Part shown: piece after piece, positions 1 through 7,209 of the stretch
Numbering within the stretch: the first letter of the stretch is position 1
How the letters are laid out: the number at the start of each line of letters is the position of its first letter
NCBI RefSeq assembly: GCF_000969835.1
Contig: NZ_KQ033912.1
Location: 3,061,373-3,125,372, forward strand
Origin: Parabacteroides goldsteinii DSM 19448 = WAL 12034
GTDB lineage: Bacteria; Bacteroidota; Bacteroidia; Bacteroidales; Tannerellaceae
Reading direction: 5' to 3'
DNA length: 64,000 nt
Position numbers and translations under genes: made by a program
Notes under the pieces: model-generated
Told to the model about the DNA's origin: nothing
Database searches by the model: none
What the model saw: the letters and a program-made list of their open reading frames with translations, nothing else

Positions 1-53
1 TCCGTCCGGTTTTGCTGATCGGTGAAGGCGAGTATGACCTCTGATATGACTGG

Positions 54-512
54 TCAGGCAGATTTGTGGGGAGAAAATTTGTAGAGTATGATTAGTGCGA
101 TTAGGAAGAAAGTCAATAAAATCGTGATTTGGGGCAAACCGGATTTCCTTTCTGCCTCTTTTCTGATCTCTTTTGTTTGTTTTGACTGCCTCTCCAATTG
201 TTCCTCATATTGCCAGACGAGCGTTTGCAGGCTATCGCAGGTGGCAGCGACAAATAACGTGTCATGTAGGAAACGGATTTCAGCTGTTGCCTGTCCGCTT
301 TTTTGGATAAAGGCGGCGCCGGCTGGCAACTCTTTGAGGGTTGCGACCGGAATGGAAAGGTCGGCACGGCTTTCGGGGATTCGGGCCGTTTGAACTGTCA
401 GGCGGCTGGTTTGCAGCAGGCTGTCGGTCTGCTGGCAAAAGGAAGCGGTGTGCTTGCGGCTCGAACAATTTGCGAAAAATAAGATGATGAGAATGAATAG
501 GCTGAATTTCAT
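54..512 (-). CDS. small lipoprotein with C-terminal membrane helix
   Basis: Function not recognised. The N-terminus is a lipoprotein signal with the lipobox FANC at residues 13-16, so the mature protein should begin with a lipidated cysteine. A hydrophobic stretch near residues 128-146 could be a second membrane anchor, and the middle (roughly 85-125) is charged and likely helical. It is the last gene of a minus-strand run (HU-like, DUF4248, small membrane protein, M15 peptidase). A lipoprotein with a helical middle beside a peptidoglycan peptidase and a small membrane protein recalls a phage lysis cassette, where a spanin would sit, but no homology was established. The start is the only ATG that places the lipobox correctly. 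Confidence 0.7.
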   Translation of the reverse strand: MKFSLFILIILFFANCSSRKHTASFCQQTDSLLQTSRLTVQTARIPESRADLSIPVATLKELPAGAAFIQKSGQATAEIRFLHDTLFVAATCDSLQTLVWQYEEQLERQSKQTKEIRKEAERKSGLPQITILLTFFLIALIILYKFSPHKSA

Positions 513-565
513 GGAGATTTTTAATGGTATGAATTTATAGGGTGTGTTTTGCAGTTGTCTCTTAT

Positions 566-967
566 TTATCCGTAAAGTACCTGCCGGCGGTTAAACCCTT
601 CGCGATAAGACAGATGGAGGAACTTTTTGCGGCGGTAGAGGATTGCCTGGTCGAAATCGAGACCGGAGGCTTTCAATATCTCCAGCAGCTTTTCCGGCCC
701 TTCGGCGATGTAGCAGTCGGCTGCTTCGCCTTTCGTATGTTGCGAATTTTTGACTCCGCCGACCAGCAGGTTGACCGTTTCGTTGCGGTAGCCGCTTGTG
801 ATGGCGATTGCACTGCCGTAGCGGTCGCGAAGCGGTTGAAGCAGATAGGTCGCGAGGTTTTTTAATGATTGGAAAGCCAGCGGGCCGGGTACGTTTTCAA
901 GACCGTGCTCGATGGCGATACGACTGTAAGTGAGTTCTTCGAAGGTGAAATTTCTACTAAGGTTCAT
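566..967 (-). CDS. M15-family D-Ala-D-Ala peptidase (phage/HU-locus type)
   Basis: Predicted zinc peptidase that cuts D-Ala-D-Ala or related peptide bonds in peptidoglycan. At 133 residues it matches the short M15A type. Metal-ligand motifs are visible: SQHTKGEAAD gives His77 and Asp84, and FLHLSY gives His118 near the C-terminus. The N-terminal part (residues 1-45, with FTFEELTYS) is the usual substrate-binding helical segment. There is no signal peptide, which fits a phage-type lytic enzyme or one released through the small membrane protein encoded just upstream; the two genes overlap by four bases (ATGA). Related peptidases or amidases commonly sit in HU/DUF4248 loci of Bacteroidales. The family assignment is secure; a lysis role is inference. 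Confidence 0.85.
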   Translation of the reverse strand: MNLSRNFTFEELTYSRIAIEHGLENVPGPLAFQSLKNLATYLLQPLRDRYGSAIAITSGYRNETVNLLVGGVKNSQHTKGEAADCYIAEGPEKLLEILKASGLDFDQAILYRRKKFLHLSYREGFNRRQVLYG

Positions 968-1155
968 TGATTTTGTTTGTATTTATAATCGACTCCGAAC
1001 AGCGCTCCGGCAAACGTTGCAGTCTCACCGAAGGCCACCAGCACACTGTTATGAATCTCTCCCAGCGGAGCCGTCCAGAAGCCGAAAAATAAAAGGAGGA
1101 TGCCGGCTGCGGTCAGCAGCACGGCAATCCATAATTGTACACTTTGTTTCTTCAC
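964..1155 (-). CDS. small two-helix membrane protein, holin-like
   Basis: A 63-residue protein with one clear transmembrane helix at about residues 8-27 and a second weaker hydrophobic segment near 38-53, ending in a short basic tail. Size, hairpin-like topology and translational overlap with the downstream peptidase gene resemble a holin. No family was recognised, and small membrane proteins of unknown role are common in Bacteroidales HU loci, so the holin call rests only on architecture and context. Confidence 0.6.
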   Translation of the reverse strand: MKKQSVQLWIAVLLTAAGILLLFFGFWTAPLGEIHNSVLVAFGETATFAGALFGVDYKYKQNQ

Positions 1156-1164
1156 TCGGGAAAG

Positions 1165-1374
1165 TCAGGGTTCGCCCAGATATTCAAAGACGAGCGTCAC
1201 CTGTTTAGGAGTTAAAATCTTTTGTCCGTTGTAATAGCCCGCATCTGTGAGGGCCTGCATGAGCGGTTTGTTATACACGAGCCAGCGTTTCAGTTGCACG
1301 CCGGCGCTGCGGATGCTGCTGTGCGGAAAATACATCGCACTCAGTTCTTTAATAGAAAGCGTTGTTGGTTTCAT
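1165..1374 (-). CDS. DUF4248 family protein
   Basis: A 69-residue protein of the DUF4248 type, known mainly from Bacteroidales HU-like loci. The sequence starts with a helix-turn-helix-like segment (ELSAMYFPHSS, residues 10-20) and continues with a conserved-looking basic middle (LKRWLVYN), which suggests a small DNA-binding protein. It lies 40 nt after the HU-like gene and 9 nt before the small membrane protein, so all are probably one transcript. Function is unknown; DNA binding is inferred. Confidence 0.8.
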   Translation of the reverse strand: MKPTTLSIKELSAMYFPHSSIRSAGVQLKRWLVYNKPLMQALTDAGYYNGQKILTPKQVTLVFEYLGEP

Positions 1375-1414
1375 CGTGATAACAAAGATAATGAAAATTT
1401 TTCAATTAGCCGGG

Positions 1415-1870
1415 TTACTCGATTTCCGGTCTGTCGCTGCCTCCGCCGCCCCCTTCGGAGCCGTTGCCTTCGTCTTCCTTCTTTTCGGTAGAGGTGAAGG
1501 CGACCAGCTTTTTGGTATTACGCAGGGAGGCGCCGGGTGTGAAGATCACACGTGCCCCTTTCACGTCGGCCTGGGTGAACGATTTCTTGTCGCTTGCGCC
1601 GTTGCTGGACAACGAGAGGCGGAAATTACCGAACTCGCCTAACTGGACGATACGTCCTGCACGCAGCTCCATGTCGAGGATGAAATTAAGGTTATCCAAT
1701 ACCGCTTTTACGTCGGCGCTGGAAACGGTAGATCGCGCTCCGATCATGACACACAATGTATCCATGTCGGTATGCCCGTTGTAGTCCGGTATCGCATAAA
1801 TTTTTTCCTGTGCTGCACCGCCTTTCAGGTCGGTCACTTTTCTTGTTACTAATTTGTAGCCCTGGGCCAT
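1415..1870 (-). CDS. HU-like DNA-binding protein (HU-HIG type)
   Basis: Member of the Bacteroidetes HU/IHF-like family that carries an extra N-terminal strand region before the HU fold. The HU-type core covers about residues 30-125: helical LDNLNFILDMELRAG, then the beta-arm region GEFGNFRLSL and SSNGA, then a return strand. The tail (about 128-151) is low complexity, with acidic residues and five consecutive glycines. HU proteins bend and compact DNA. It is the first gene of the minus-strand run and has its own -7 box about 55 nt upstream. The upstream region abuts a truncated rhuM gene, whose reading frame runs through the start of this gene in another frame. Confidence 0.85.
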   Translation of the reverse strand: MAQGYKLVTRKVTDLKGGAAQEKIYAIPDYNGHTDMDTLCVMIGARSTVSSADVKAVLDNLNFILDMELRAGRIVQLGEFGNFRLSLSSNGASDKKSFTQADVKGARVIFTPGASLRNTKKLVAFTSTEKKEDEGNGSEGGGGGSDRPEIE

Positions 1871-1924
1871 CGTTAATAAATTGTTTTAAGGTTGATACTT
1901 TGTTGTTTCGTCTGATTGACAATG

Positions 1925-1932
1925 CAAAGTTA
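1925..1932 (-). promoter_or_regulatory. -7 box for the HU-like operon
   Basis: On the minus strand this reads TAACTTTG, matching the Bacteroidetes -7 consensus TAnnTTTG. It lies about 55 nt before the HU-like start. No good TTTG -33 element was seen at the usual 19-21 nt spacing. Confidence 0.45.
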
Positions 1933-2012
1933 CGACCGGTTGGATAGGCGGAGTTGAGTTGTGTGCAGATAGGTGGCGTTAAATGATCTTTTGTATAATA
2001 TCCTTTATATCC

Positions 2013-2582
2013 AGTTACACCTGGACTCCGTTTTGTGAAAAGCATTAAGACATTTTCATCAATATAATTATCGATAAGTACAATTGATTTGCGGGCCGAT
2101 CTTATCAGGTCGGCAGCAAATTTGTAGGCATCGAATAATTGGCCGTCGAAGAAAATTCCCTCGACAGGGGGAAGAGTATTTTTTACAAAGAAATCAATCT
2201 TTTGATCGTGTTCAAGCAGTTTGGCTTCAATATTTTCTATTCGCTGGTTTACAGCATATCCTTTGAGCAAATAATCTTTCAGAACCTTATTGGCCCAAAT
2301 GCGGAATTGGGTTGCATTCTTGGAATTAACACGGTAACCGACAGATAATATAACATCCAAGTTATAAAATTTGGTTTGGTATCTTTGTTTGCCATCGTTA
2401 CCCATGTATTCCAAAATGGAATAAGTGCTATCTTCATTCAGTTCTCCTGAATCATAAATATTTTTTAAATGCTTGGATATAGCAGGTTGCTTCACACCAA
2501 ATAGTTCGGCAATTTGCGCTTGGGTTAACCAAACGGTTTCGTTTTCTATTCTGACTTCCATCTTTACTCCATTATTTTTCAT
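2013..2582 (-). pseudogene. rhuM-type virulence/Fic-associated protein, 3'-truncated
   Basis: The first 190 codons encode a RhuM-family protein: an N-terminal winged helix-turn-helix (VWLTQAQIAELF, residues 17-28, then KQPAISKHLKNIY) followed by the conserved middle SVGYRVNSKNATQFR (80-94) and IVLIDNYIDENVLMLFTKRS (167-186). Intact family members run to about 330 residues. Here the similarity stops at residue 190; the frame continues through unrelated sequence, the HU promoter and into the HU-like gene out of frame, ending at 1692. This looks like deletion of the 3' half by recombination that joined it to the HU locus. A -7 box TAACTTTG lies at 2605-2612 on the minus strand. A short functional product is possible but unlikely. 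Confidence 0.7.
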
Positions 2583-2897
2583 AGCGATACGATTTTGTTT
2601 GCGGCAAAGTTAAGATTATTATTTGTCCCGTATCTGTTTTTCTGTGGAAAATATTCAGAAACCAAACAGGACACGGTTGTTAAAATGAACTGCCTATCCT
2701 CACGGACGGGCAGTTCTTACTTAACCGAAATTAAATTAATCAGGCTATCACCTGAAATTTATACCCCTCTTTTAAGTATAGTGAGTTCGATAAAGTCAAA
2801 AACAATGATCTTTTGTGTAAGATTATAAGATTGAAAGACGGCAGTTTAGGGCATAAAAAAAGCGTGTGACTGCCGCTATTACCTATCAACGAGGCAT

Positions 2898-3014
2898 CCC
2901 CATGCCCACAAATCAGATAATAGACAACAGCCCACGCTATATTTATACACATAAGTATATACAACTAGCATGGGCATTTTGTTGCTATTATTCCTGATTT
3001 GTAACTAAATGGGG
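2898..3014. repeat. 117-nt imperfect inverted repeat
   Basis: Arms pair in order from the outside: CCCCAT (2898-2903) with ATGGGG (3009-3014), ACAAATCAG (2908-2916) with CTGATTTGT (2994-3002), then AACA/TGTT and CCCA/TGGG toward a loop near 2945-2960. Several interruptions make it a degenerate stem of about 50 bp. It could be a decayed miniature element or a structured RNA; no terminal duplication was identified. Confidence 0.5.
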
Positions 3015-3501
3015 ATTTTCGTTGATCGGAATAATACCTTATAAAATGCTTAACTTATAATTTATATCATCGTAAATCCGCCACCGCTGTAACAGACCTT
3101 CATACGACATTGCAAATATAACCTTTATTTATAAACAAACCTTGTTTATCTGGACTTTTTTCAATCTGACACCTTATTTCTGAAAGCCAGTCTCGAATTT
3201 TACATTATCTTCCCTTCCCTGTTTCACCCCATCCGGGTCCGTTTTCAATTTCTCCCGGATGAAATTTGATTTTCTTCCGAAAGAAATTATTTTTTCTCCC
3301 GGAAGGGCGTTTTCCTATAAAAAACAACAGCTTTCGCCGGAATGGGGAAATTTACAATAAGTATTTTGGCGATGGCCTATTTTTCGCCGTTGGAATTTAG
3401 TAAAAATCTATGTATTTAGCACGGATGTAATAGTTAATATTAATGAATTGGTGACGAATAAAAGTATTTTCATAAAATCGCATACAAATATTGATTATTA
3501 C

Positions 3502-3532
3502 TTGCTCATGTAAATTTAAACCCTTACTTTTG
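3502..3532 (+). promoter_or_regulatory. promoter for the 3.6-7.1 kb gene set
   Basis: TTG (3502-3504) lies 20 nt from TACTTTTG (3525-3532), matching the Bacteroidetes -33/-7 layout. The inferred transcript start near 3539 leaves a leader of about 68 nt before the first gene. Confidence 0.6.
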
Positions 3533-3606
3533 CATCGGTTTAATCAATCAACACCTGGTTAAATCTTAACTATTGTAATTTAATTATTTTAATTTTAAAG
3601 TAAACA

Positions 3607-4347
3607 ATGACTAAAAGTGAAAAAGGCGTTTTAAAAGCCGGCCTACCTATGGAAAATTGCGTATCGACTCTCCAAATGAATGCGGAAAGCAGTGTCTTGT
3701 ATGCCGGAAAAGGGCGCGGGCTGTTGGAACAGATCGGACGCGAAGGAATGAACGAATTCTTTGCGGGCGAAATCAGAGCCTACATTGCCGAATGTACATG
3801 CGAAGTCGGGCGAATGAACTGTATCCGTAAACCTTTCACGACCGAGCTGGTCAAGTGGCAGAAGCAATTTGTCGCTTTTGAAAAAAGTATCGATCCGGCA
3901 GAAAAAGGCAGTCCTGCCTACGAAGCCTCCTGTATCCTGTTTGCTTATATGAAGAAGCAGATGAACGAAGCAGAAAACCGTGCCCTGCAATTGCAAAAGA
4001 ACCGCAACCGCACCGAAAAGCGTATTGCCGGGCGTGATGACCTCTCCGATGAACAAAAGTCGCAAGCCTTGCAGAAGGCCGATTCGCGACTGCTGGCTGG
4101 GCAGGCTGCCCTTCAATTGACTGCGGTGGCTACCGATCTTATCCCTGTCGTGACCGATCCCGAAGGTTATATCGACCTGTTGCGTTTCTGGTGGCAGGAA
4201 CTTGGTCGCAACCTCTCGGATGATGATCTGGAACGTATCTTTCGCCCGATGCTGTCGTATGCCAAAAAACAGGCGCGCAAAGGGGTGAGAGTGAAAAGTG
4301 TTTACGTGGAATACCGCGAGGAACCGAAAGGGGTGCGGGCAGCGTGA
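3607..4347 (+). CDS. uncharacterised phage-island protein (246 aa)
   Basis: No family recognised. A soluble, mostly helical protein with a lysine/arginine-rich and coiled-coil-prone middle (about residues 115-160), a hydrophobic helical segment near 165-185, and a basic C-terminal region (AKKQARKGVRVKSVY). It is the first gene of a plus-strand set of six that overlap or nearly abut; later members include a nuclease-like protein and a Lin1244-type replication protein, so a role in phage or plasmid-like replication is possible. The ATG follows a 68-nt AT-rich leader from a good promoter. Real gene, function unknown. Confidence 0.7.
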   Translation: MTKSEKGVLKAGLPMENCVSTLQMNAESSVLYAGKGRGLLEQIGREGMNEFFAGEIRAYIAECTCEVGRMNCIRKPFTTELVKWQKQFVAFEKSIDPAEKGSPAYEASCILFAYMKKQMNEAENRALQLQKNRNRTEKRIAGRDDLSDEQKSQALQKADSRLLAGQAALQLTAVATDLIPVVTDPEGYIDLLRFWWQELGRNLSDDDLERIFRPMLSYAKKQARKGVRVKSVYVEYREEPKGVRAA

Positions 4348-4387
4348 ATTTAGAAATGAATCTAAACGATACCATTTTAATAAAGTA

Positions 4388-4873
4388 ATGAACAAAACAG
4401 AAAAGACTTTTTCCTTCATCTCTGTCAAAGACAGTTTTTTCAAAGCCCGCTATGAAGTGTTAGACGAAAGTACAGGCGACAACCATGTGATTACGTATGA
4501 AAACAAGGCTCCGGTGCATCCCAGTCTCTCTGAAGCGTTGCAGCGCATGGTGTATCATGTAGTCAATTTTACCGGATTGGTGGCGGTGGATGACAATTTC
4601 CAGATCACCGGTTATCAACGTCAGAACTGCGGCGATGCGCAACTGCTGACCATCTATGCCCGTGTGGGAACCTCCGAAGAGTTTTGCGGAAATGTGGTGT
4701 CGCGCTTTCATATCGGCCGTGACGAATATGCTTCCATCGACCTGCTGCTCGAAGACCTGTCAAGCTGCGAACGTGAAGCGCTGGCTTATATCGAAACCGG
4801 CAAGCGTTTGGAGCATGATGCCTTCATCCGTCTTGACAACGATGATTTGCAAACCCTTCAAACTGCCGCCTGA
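4388..4873 (+). CDS. uncharacterised phage-island protein (161 aa)
   Basis: Not recognised. The ATG at 4388 is preferred to the longer upstream frame, because the upstream part overlaps the end of the preceding gene and reads as non-protein-like. The product is acidic and soluble with a mixed alpha/beta look; segments such as FSFISVKDSFFKARYEVLD and a C-terminal acidic helix are visible. It lies 40 nt after the preceding gene, and its stop overlaps the next start by one base (TGATG), implying translational coupling. Part of the same six-gene set. Confidence 0.7.
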   Translation: MNKTEKTFSFISVKDSFFKARYEVLDESTGDNHVITYENKAPVHPSLSEALQRMVYHVVNFTGLVAVDDNFQITGYQRQNCGDAQLLTIYARVGTSEEFCGNVVSRFHIGRDEYASIDLLLEDLSSCEREALAYIETGKRLEHDAFIRLDNDDLQTLQTAA

Positions 4874-5133
4874 TGAAAAAGCATACCCTTACCATCGGTT
4901 GCCTCCTGGGAGACCAGGCGGCAGCCTGCCTGATGCGCCTGATTACGGGCGAAAGAGGTTCGCGCAGTTACACCTATTCGTGTGGCGAGGAATACGGGTA
5001 TTTTTACGACCCGTTTCTGAAAAAATGGATGGCGTTCGACAACCGGCACAACACCTGTCTGGTCGAACAATGCAACACCTCGAAAGAGGCCGAAAACTTT
5101 CTCTATGACGACACCGGGTTATTCGCCGCTTAG
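4873..5133 (+). CDS. uncharacterised small protein (86 aa)
   Basis: Not recognised. A short protein with three or four cysteines (one near residue 10, CGEE, CLVEQC) and an aromatic central segment. It starts on the base that ends the previous stop and its last 29 nt overlap the next gene, so it is embedded in the coupled set. The tight packing supports it being real. Confidence 0.6.
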   Translation: MKKHTLTIGCLLGDQAAACLMRLITGERGSRSYTYSCGEEYGYFYDPFLKKWMAFDNRHNTCLVEQCNTSKEAENFLYDDTGLFAA

Positions 5134-5425
5134 CGCGTTGATCCTGAAGCATACGGGCGAGGAGGTGGTGGCTGAATACCGTTTCCATCCTGGGCGGGAC
5201 TGGCGGTTCGACTTCGCCATCCCTTCCCGCCGTGTGGCTGTCGAGGTGGAGGGCGGCGCCTTCAACGGTGGCCGCCATATCCGCCCCGAAGGCTATCTGC
5301 GTGATATGGAGAAATATAATGAGGCGGCAGTCTCAGGCTGGTGCGTGATACGCGTGCTGCCTGGAGAACTGCTGATGCTGAAAACGTTACGGCTGGTTAT
5401 CCGTGCGGTACAAAATCATAATTGA
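5105..5425 (+). CDS. PD-(D/E)XK endonuclease-like protein
   Basis: A 106-residue protein with the layout of small Vsr/Holliday-resolvase-like nucleases. Conserved-looking acidic positions are Glu20, Asp36 (RFDFAIPSRR) and Glu47/Glu49 in VAVEVEGG, followed by the HIRPEGYLRD motif and a C-terminal strand GWCVIRV. This is the arrangement of a PD-(D/E)XK core in which VEVEG supplies the ExE position. Such proteins in phage replication modules trim or resolve DNA. Gene order (before a Lin1244-type protein) supports that role. The exact substrate cannot be told. Confidence 0.65.
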   Translation: MTTPGYSPLSALILKHTGEEVVAEYRFHPGRDWRFDFAIPSRRVAVEVEGGAFNGGRHIRPEGYLRDMEKYNEAAVSGWCVIRVLPGELLMLKTLRLVIRAVQNHN

Positions 5426-5442
5426 AAAAGTTTATAACAATC

Positions 5443-6369
5443 ATGGCTAGACCTATCAAAAAAGGACTGGATTATTTTCCGGTCGATACCGATATATTTG
5501 AAAACATACAAGTACGTAAACTGAAAAGCCGCTACAAGTCGCTCGGCTTTCTGGCTTATTTCACCATCCTGTGCGACGTATATAGGAAAGAAGGGTATTT
5601 TCTTCATATATCAGACGATTATGTGTACGATCTTTCCGACCGTTTAGGTGAAACAGAGGAAGTTGTGCGGGACATAATCGACTTTAGTTTGAAAATAAAT
5701 CTGTTTAACAGGGATATATACAATGTTTATTGCGTATTAACATCCAAAAGTATTCAAGAACGGTATATTCAAGCACAAAAGCGATGCAAAAATCCCATTC
5801 GCGAAGAGTTCGATTGCATTAATGTTGCAGAAACCCCGGTTATTGTTACAGAAACTACCGAAAATATGACAAAAAGTGCACATATTATATTAGATAATAT
5901 TATAGTAAATGAAAGTAAAGTAAACTTACAACAACAGCAACAACACGCGTGCGAGGAGCCGAAAGAAGAACCGCAGAATTTGGATGAAGAGCGTGAGCAA
6001 TGGAAAGATGCTTTGCTGGCAGACGAAGACTGGCAGGCCACCATCGTGCGTTATTCCGGAAAAGGCACAGCCGTCCTGCAATATGTGCGGGGAGCCATGG
6101 CCGTATTCGATGATTTCCTGCGCCTGAAATTCAGCCTGGATACGATCCGGACGAAAAAAGATTACAGCCAGAGTTTCATCGGCTGGTGGCGATACCACAA
6201 TTTCAATCTGAAAACGGAAGAGCTTTCCGGCGGCGCGCAGCAGCATATTCCCAAAGTGATCTATTCATCCGGCCGGCCGGAACGTTCTTCGAAAGTAGAG
6301 GAATTGATGGAAACAGGGAAACGTGCGACGGAAATAGCCATGAAAATCTATAATTCGCAAGCCGTATGA
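5443..6369 (+). CDS. DUF4373 (Lin1244/Lin1753-type) replication protein
   Basis: The N-terminal 95 residues match the Lin1244/Lin1753 (DUF4373) domain of phage and plasmid replication-associated proteins: the opening MARPIKKGLDYFPVD is diagnostic and is followed by a winged-helix-like region (KYKSLGFLAYFTI-type). The middle is Gln-rich (a run of five Q near residue 165), and the C-terminal 120 residues resemble the DnaD-like/DUF7833 segment that usually follows. The start at MARPIKK is chosen over one seven codons upstream because family members begin there. Its last four bases overlap the next gene (ATGA). It probably loads or recruits replication proteins. Confidence 0.8.
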   Translation: MARPIKKGLDYFPVDTDIFENIQVRKLKSRYKSLGFLAYFTILCDVYRKEGYFLHISDDYVYDLSDRLGETEEVVRDIIDFSLKINLFNRDIYNVYCVLTSKSIQERYIQAQKRCKNPIREEFDCINVAETPVIVTETTENMTKSAHIILDNIIVNESKVNLQQQQQHACEEPKEEPQNLDEEREQWKDALLADEDWQATIVRYSGKGTAVLQYVRGAMAVFDDFLRLKFSLDTIRTKKDYSQSFIGWWRYHNFNLKTEELSGGAQQHIPKVIYSSGRPERSSKVEELMETGKRATEIAMKIYNSQAV

Positions 6370-7064
6370 GTTTGGAAATCAGACTGCAACATGCCATTGC
6401 CGACCGCCGCCTGATGACGTACCGGCCGGAGGAAATTCTTCCGGCGGTAAATCAAATATTATTCCAGACCTATGTCTTGCTGGGTTTTTCGCCTCCTAAC
6501 GACCGTGATCTGGGTATTTTGATTGCTAAACTGGCAGCCGACCTTCAGGAGTCATATCCGAGCCTGACCTTGCAGGAGGTCGCCCTTTGTTTTGAATTGG
6601 GGGCCAAAGGTGAATACGGGGATTTCATGGGTTTGAACCTGCGCACGATTACCCGCTGGCTGAAATGTTATCAAACCAGCGATTTGCGATACCGGGCTGT
6701 TGTGGAGCGTGAGCAAGCGAAATCGCTGTCCGCCCTTCCGCCCGTCTCCGAGGCTTACAAGGAGGAGCGCGAACGGGTATTTCTGCGCCGGGTGTTTGAG
6801 CAATACCGGGCAGGCTGTCCGATCGAGCGGCTTTATCCGGCGCGGGTGTATCTCTCCCTGCAAGCACGGGGAATTATCCGCGACAGTCCGGAAGCGAAAC
6901 GGACTGCCATGCGGCAAGCGGCCGGTTACCGGCCTGCCGGGAATATGGTGATAGACGAAGAGATGCGGCTGGCGATGGTTAAGCAGCAGGCGATGGGGAT
7001 TTTGTTGAAAAGATTTTTTGATAAAGCGATAGAGGTGGGTCGGGAGTTATTGAAAGCGGGGTGA
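6366..7064 (+). CDS. uncharacterised replication-module protein (232 aa)
   Basis: No firm family. Helical, Arg- and Leu-rich, with a segment ELGAKGEYGDFMGLNLRTI (about residues 78-96) that resembles the accessory proteins found after DnaD-like genes in Bacteroidetes phage-type islands. The four-base overlap with the Lin1244-type gene argues they act together. It is the last gene of the set; 145 nt of repeat-containing sequence follow. Confidence 0.65.
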   Translation: MSLEIRLQHAIADRRLMTYRPEEILPAVNQILFQTYVLLGFSPPNDRDLGILIAKLAADLQESYPSLTLQEVALCFELGAKGEYGDFMGLNLRTITRWLKCYQTSDLRYRAVVEREQAKSLSALPPVSEAYKEERERVFLRRVFEQYRAGCPIERLYPARVYLSLQARGIIRDSPEAKRTAMRQAAGYRPAGNMVIDEEMRLAMVKQQAMGILLKRFFDKAIEVGRELLKAG

Positions 7065-7082
7065 TTTTGGTTATCCAATGTG

Positions 7083-7190
7083 GCCAAATTGGGTAGTGTA
7101 AAACCGCCAAATTGGGTAGTTGAAATGCGCCGATTTGAGCAATTTCAGATCGCCATATTTGGTAATCCTGGCAAATTGAGTTATCTTTGC
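7083..7190 (+). repeat. 23-nt-period direct repeats upstream of the ATPase gene
   Basis: Four units begin with GCC at 7083, 7106, 7129 and 7152, an exact 23-nt period, with a fifth degenerate unit (GCAAATTG) at 7171. The first two share GCCAAATTGGGTAGT; later ones drift (GCCGATTTGAGC, GCCATATTTGGTA). The fourth supplies the -33 TTTG and the fifth runs into the -7 box, so binding of a regulator across the array would control the promoter. Confidence 0.7.
7158..7189 (+). promoter_or_regulatory. promoter of the AAA/DUF4143 gene
   Basis: TTTG (7158-7161), 20-nt spacer, TATCTTTG (7182-7189): a full match to the Bacteroidetes consensus. The transcript should start near 7196, 14 nt before the ATG. 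Confidence 0.75.
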
Positions 7191-7209
7191 ATCATAAATT
7201 CAACTATTT

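Larger units (their letters stand above)
2583..3606. other. 1 kb AT-rich intergenic region
   Basis: No convincing coding frame on either strand. It holds the rhuM-side promoter at its left end, a long imperfect inverted repeat (listed separately), an AT-rich stretch at 3120-3180, and a promoter for the rightward gene set at its right end. A 74-codon minus-strand frame at 2740-2964 overlaps the inverted repeat and resembles no known protein. Confidence 0.6.

Noticed and set aside
1692..2012. C-terminal third of the RhuM reading frame as real protein
   Set aside because: It runs through the HU promoter and overlaps the HU gene in another frame; no family similarity.
3643..4443. 266-codon minus-strand frame opposite the first island gene
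   Set aside because: Antisense shadow of a coding gene with no recognisable domain and no promoter or operon context.
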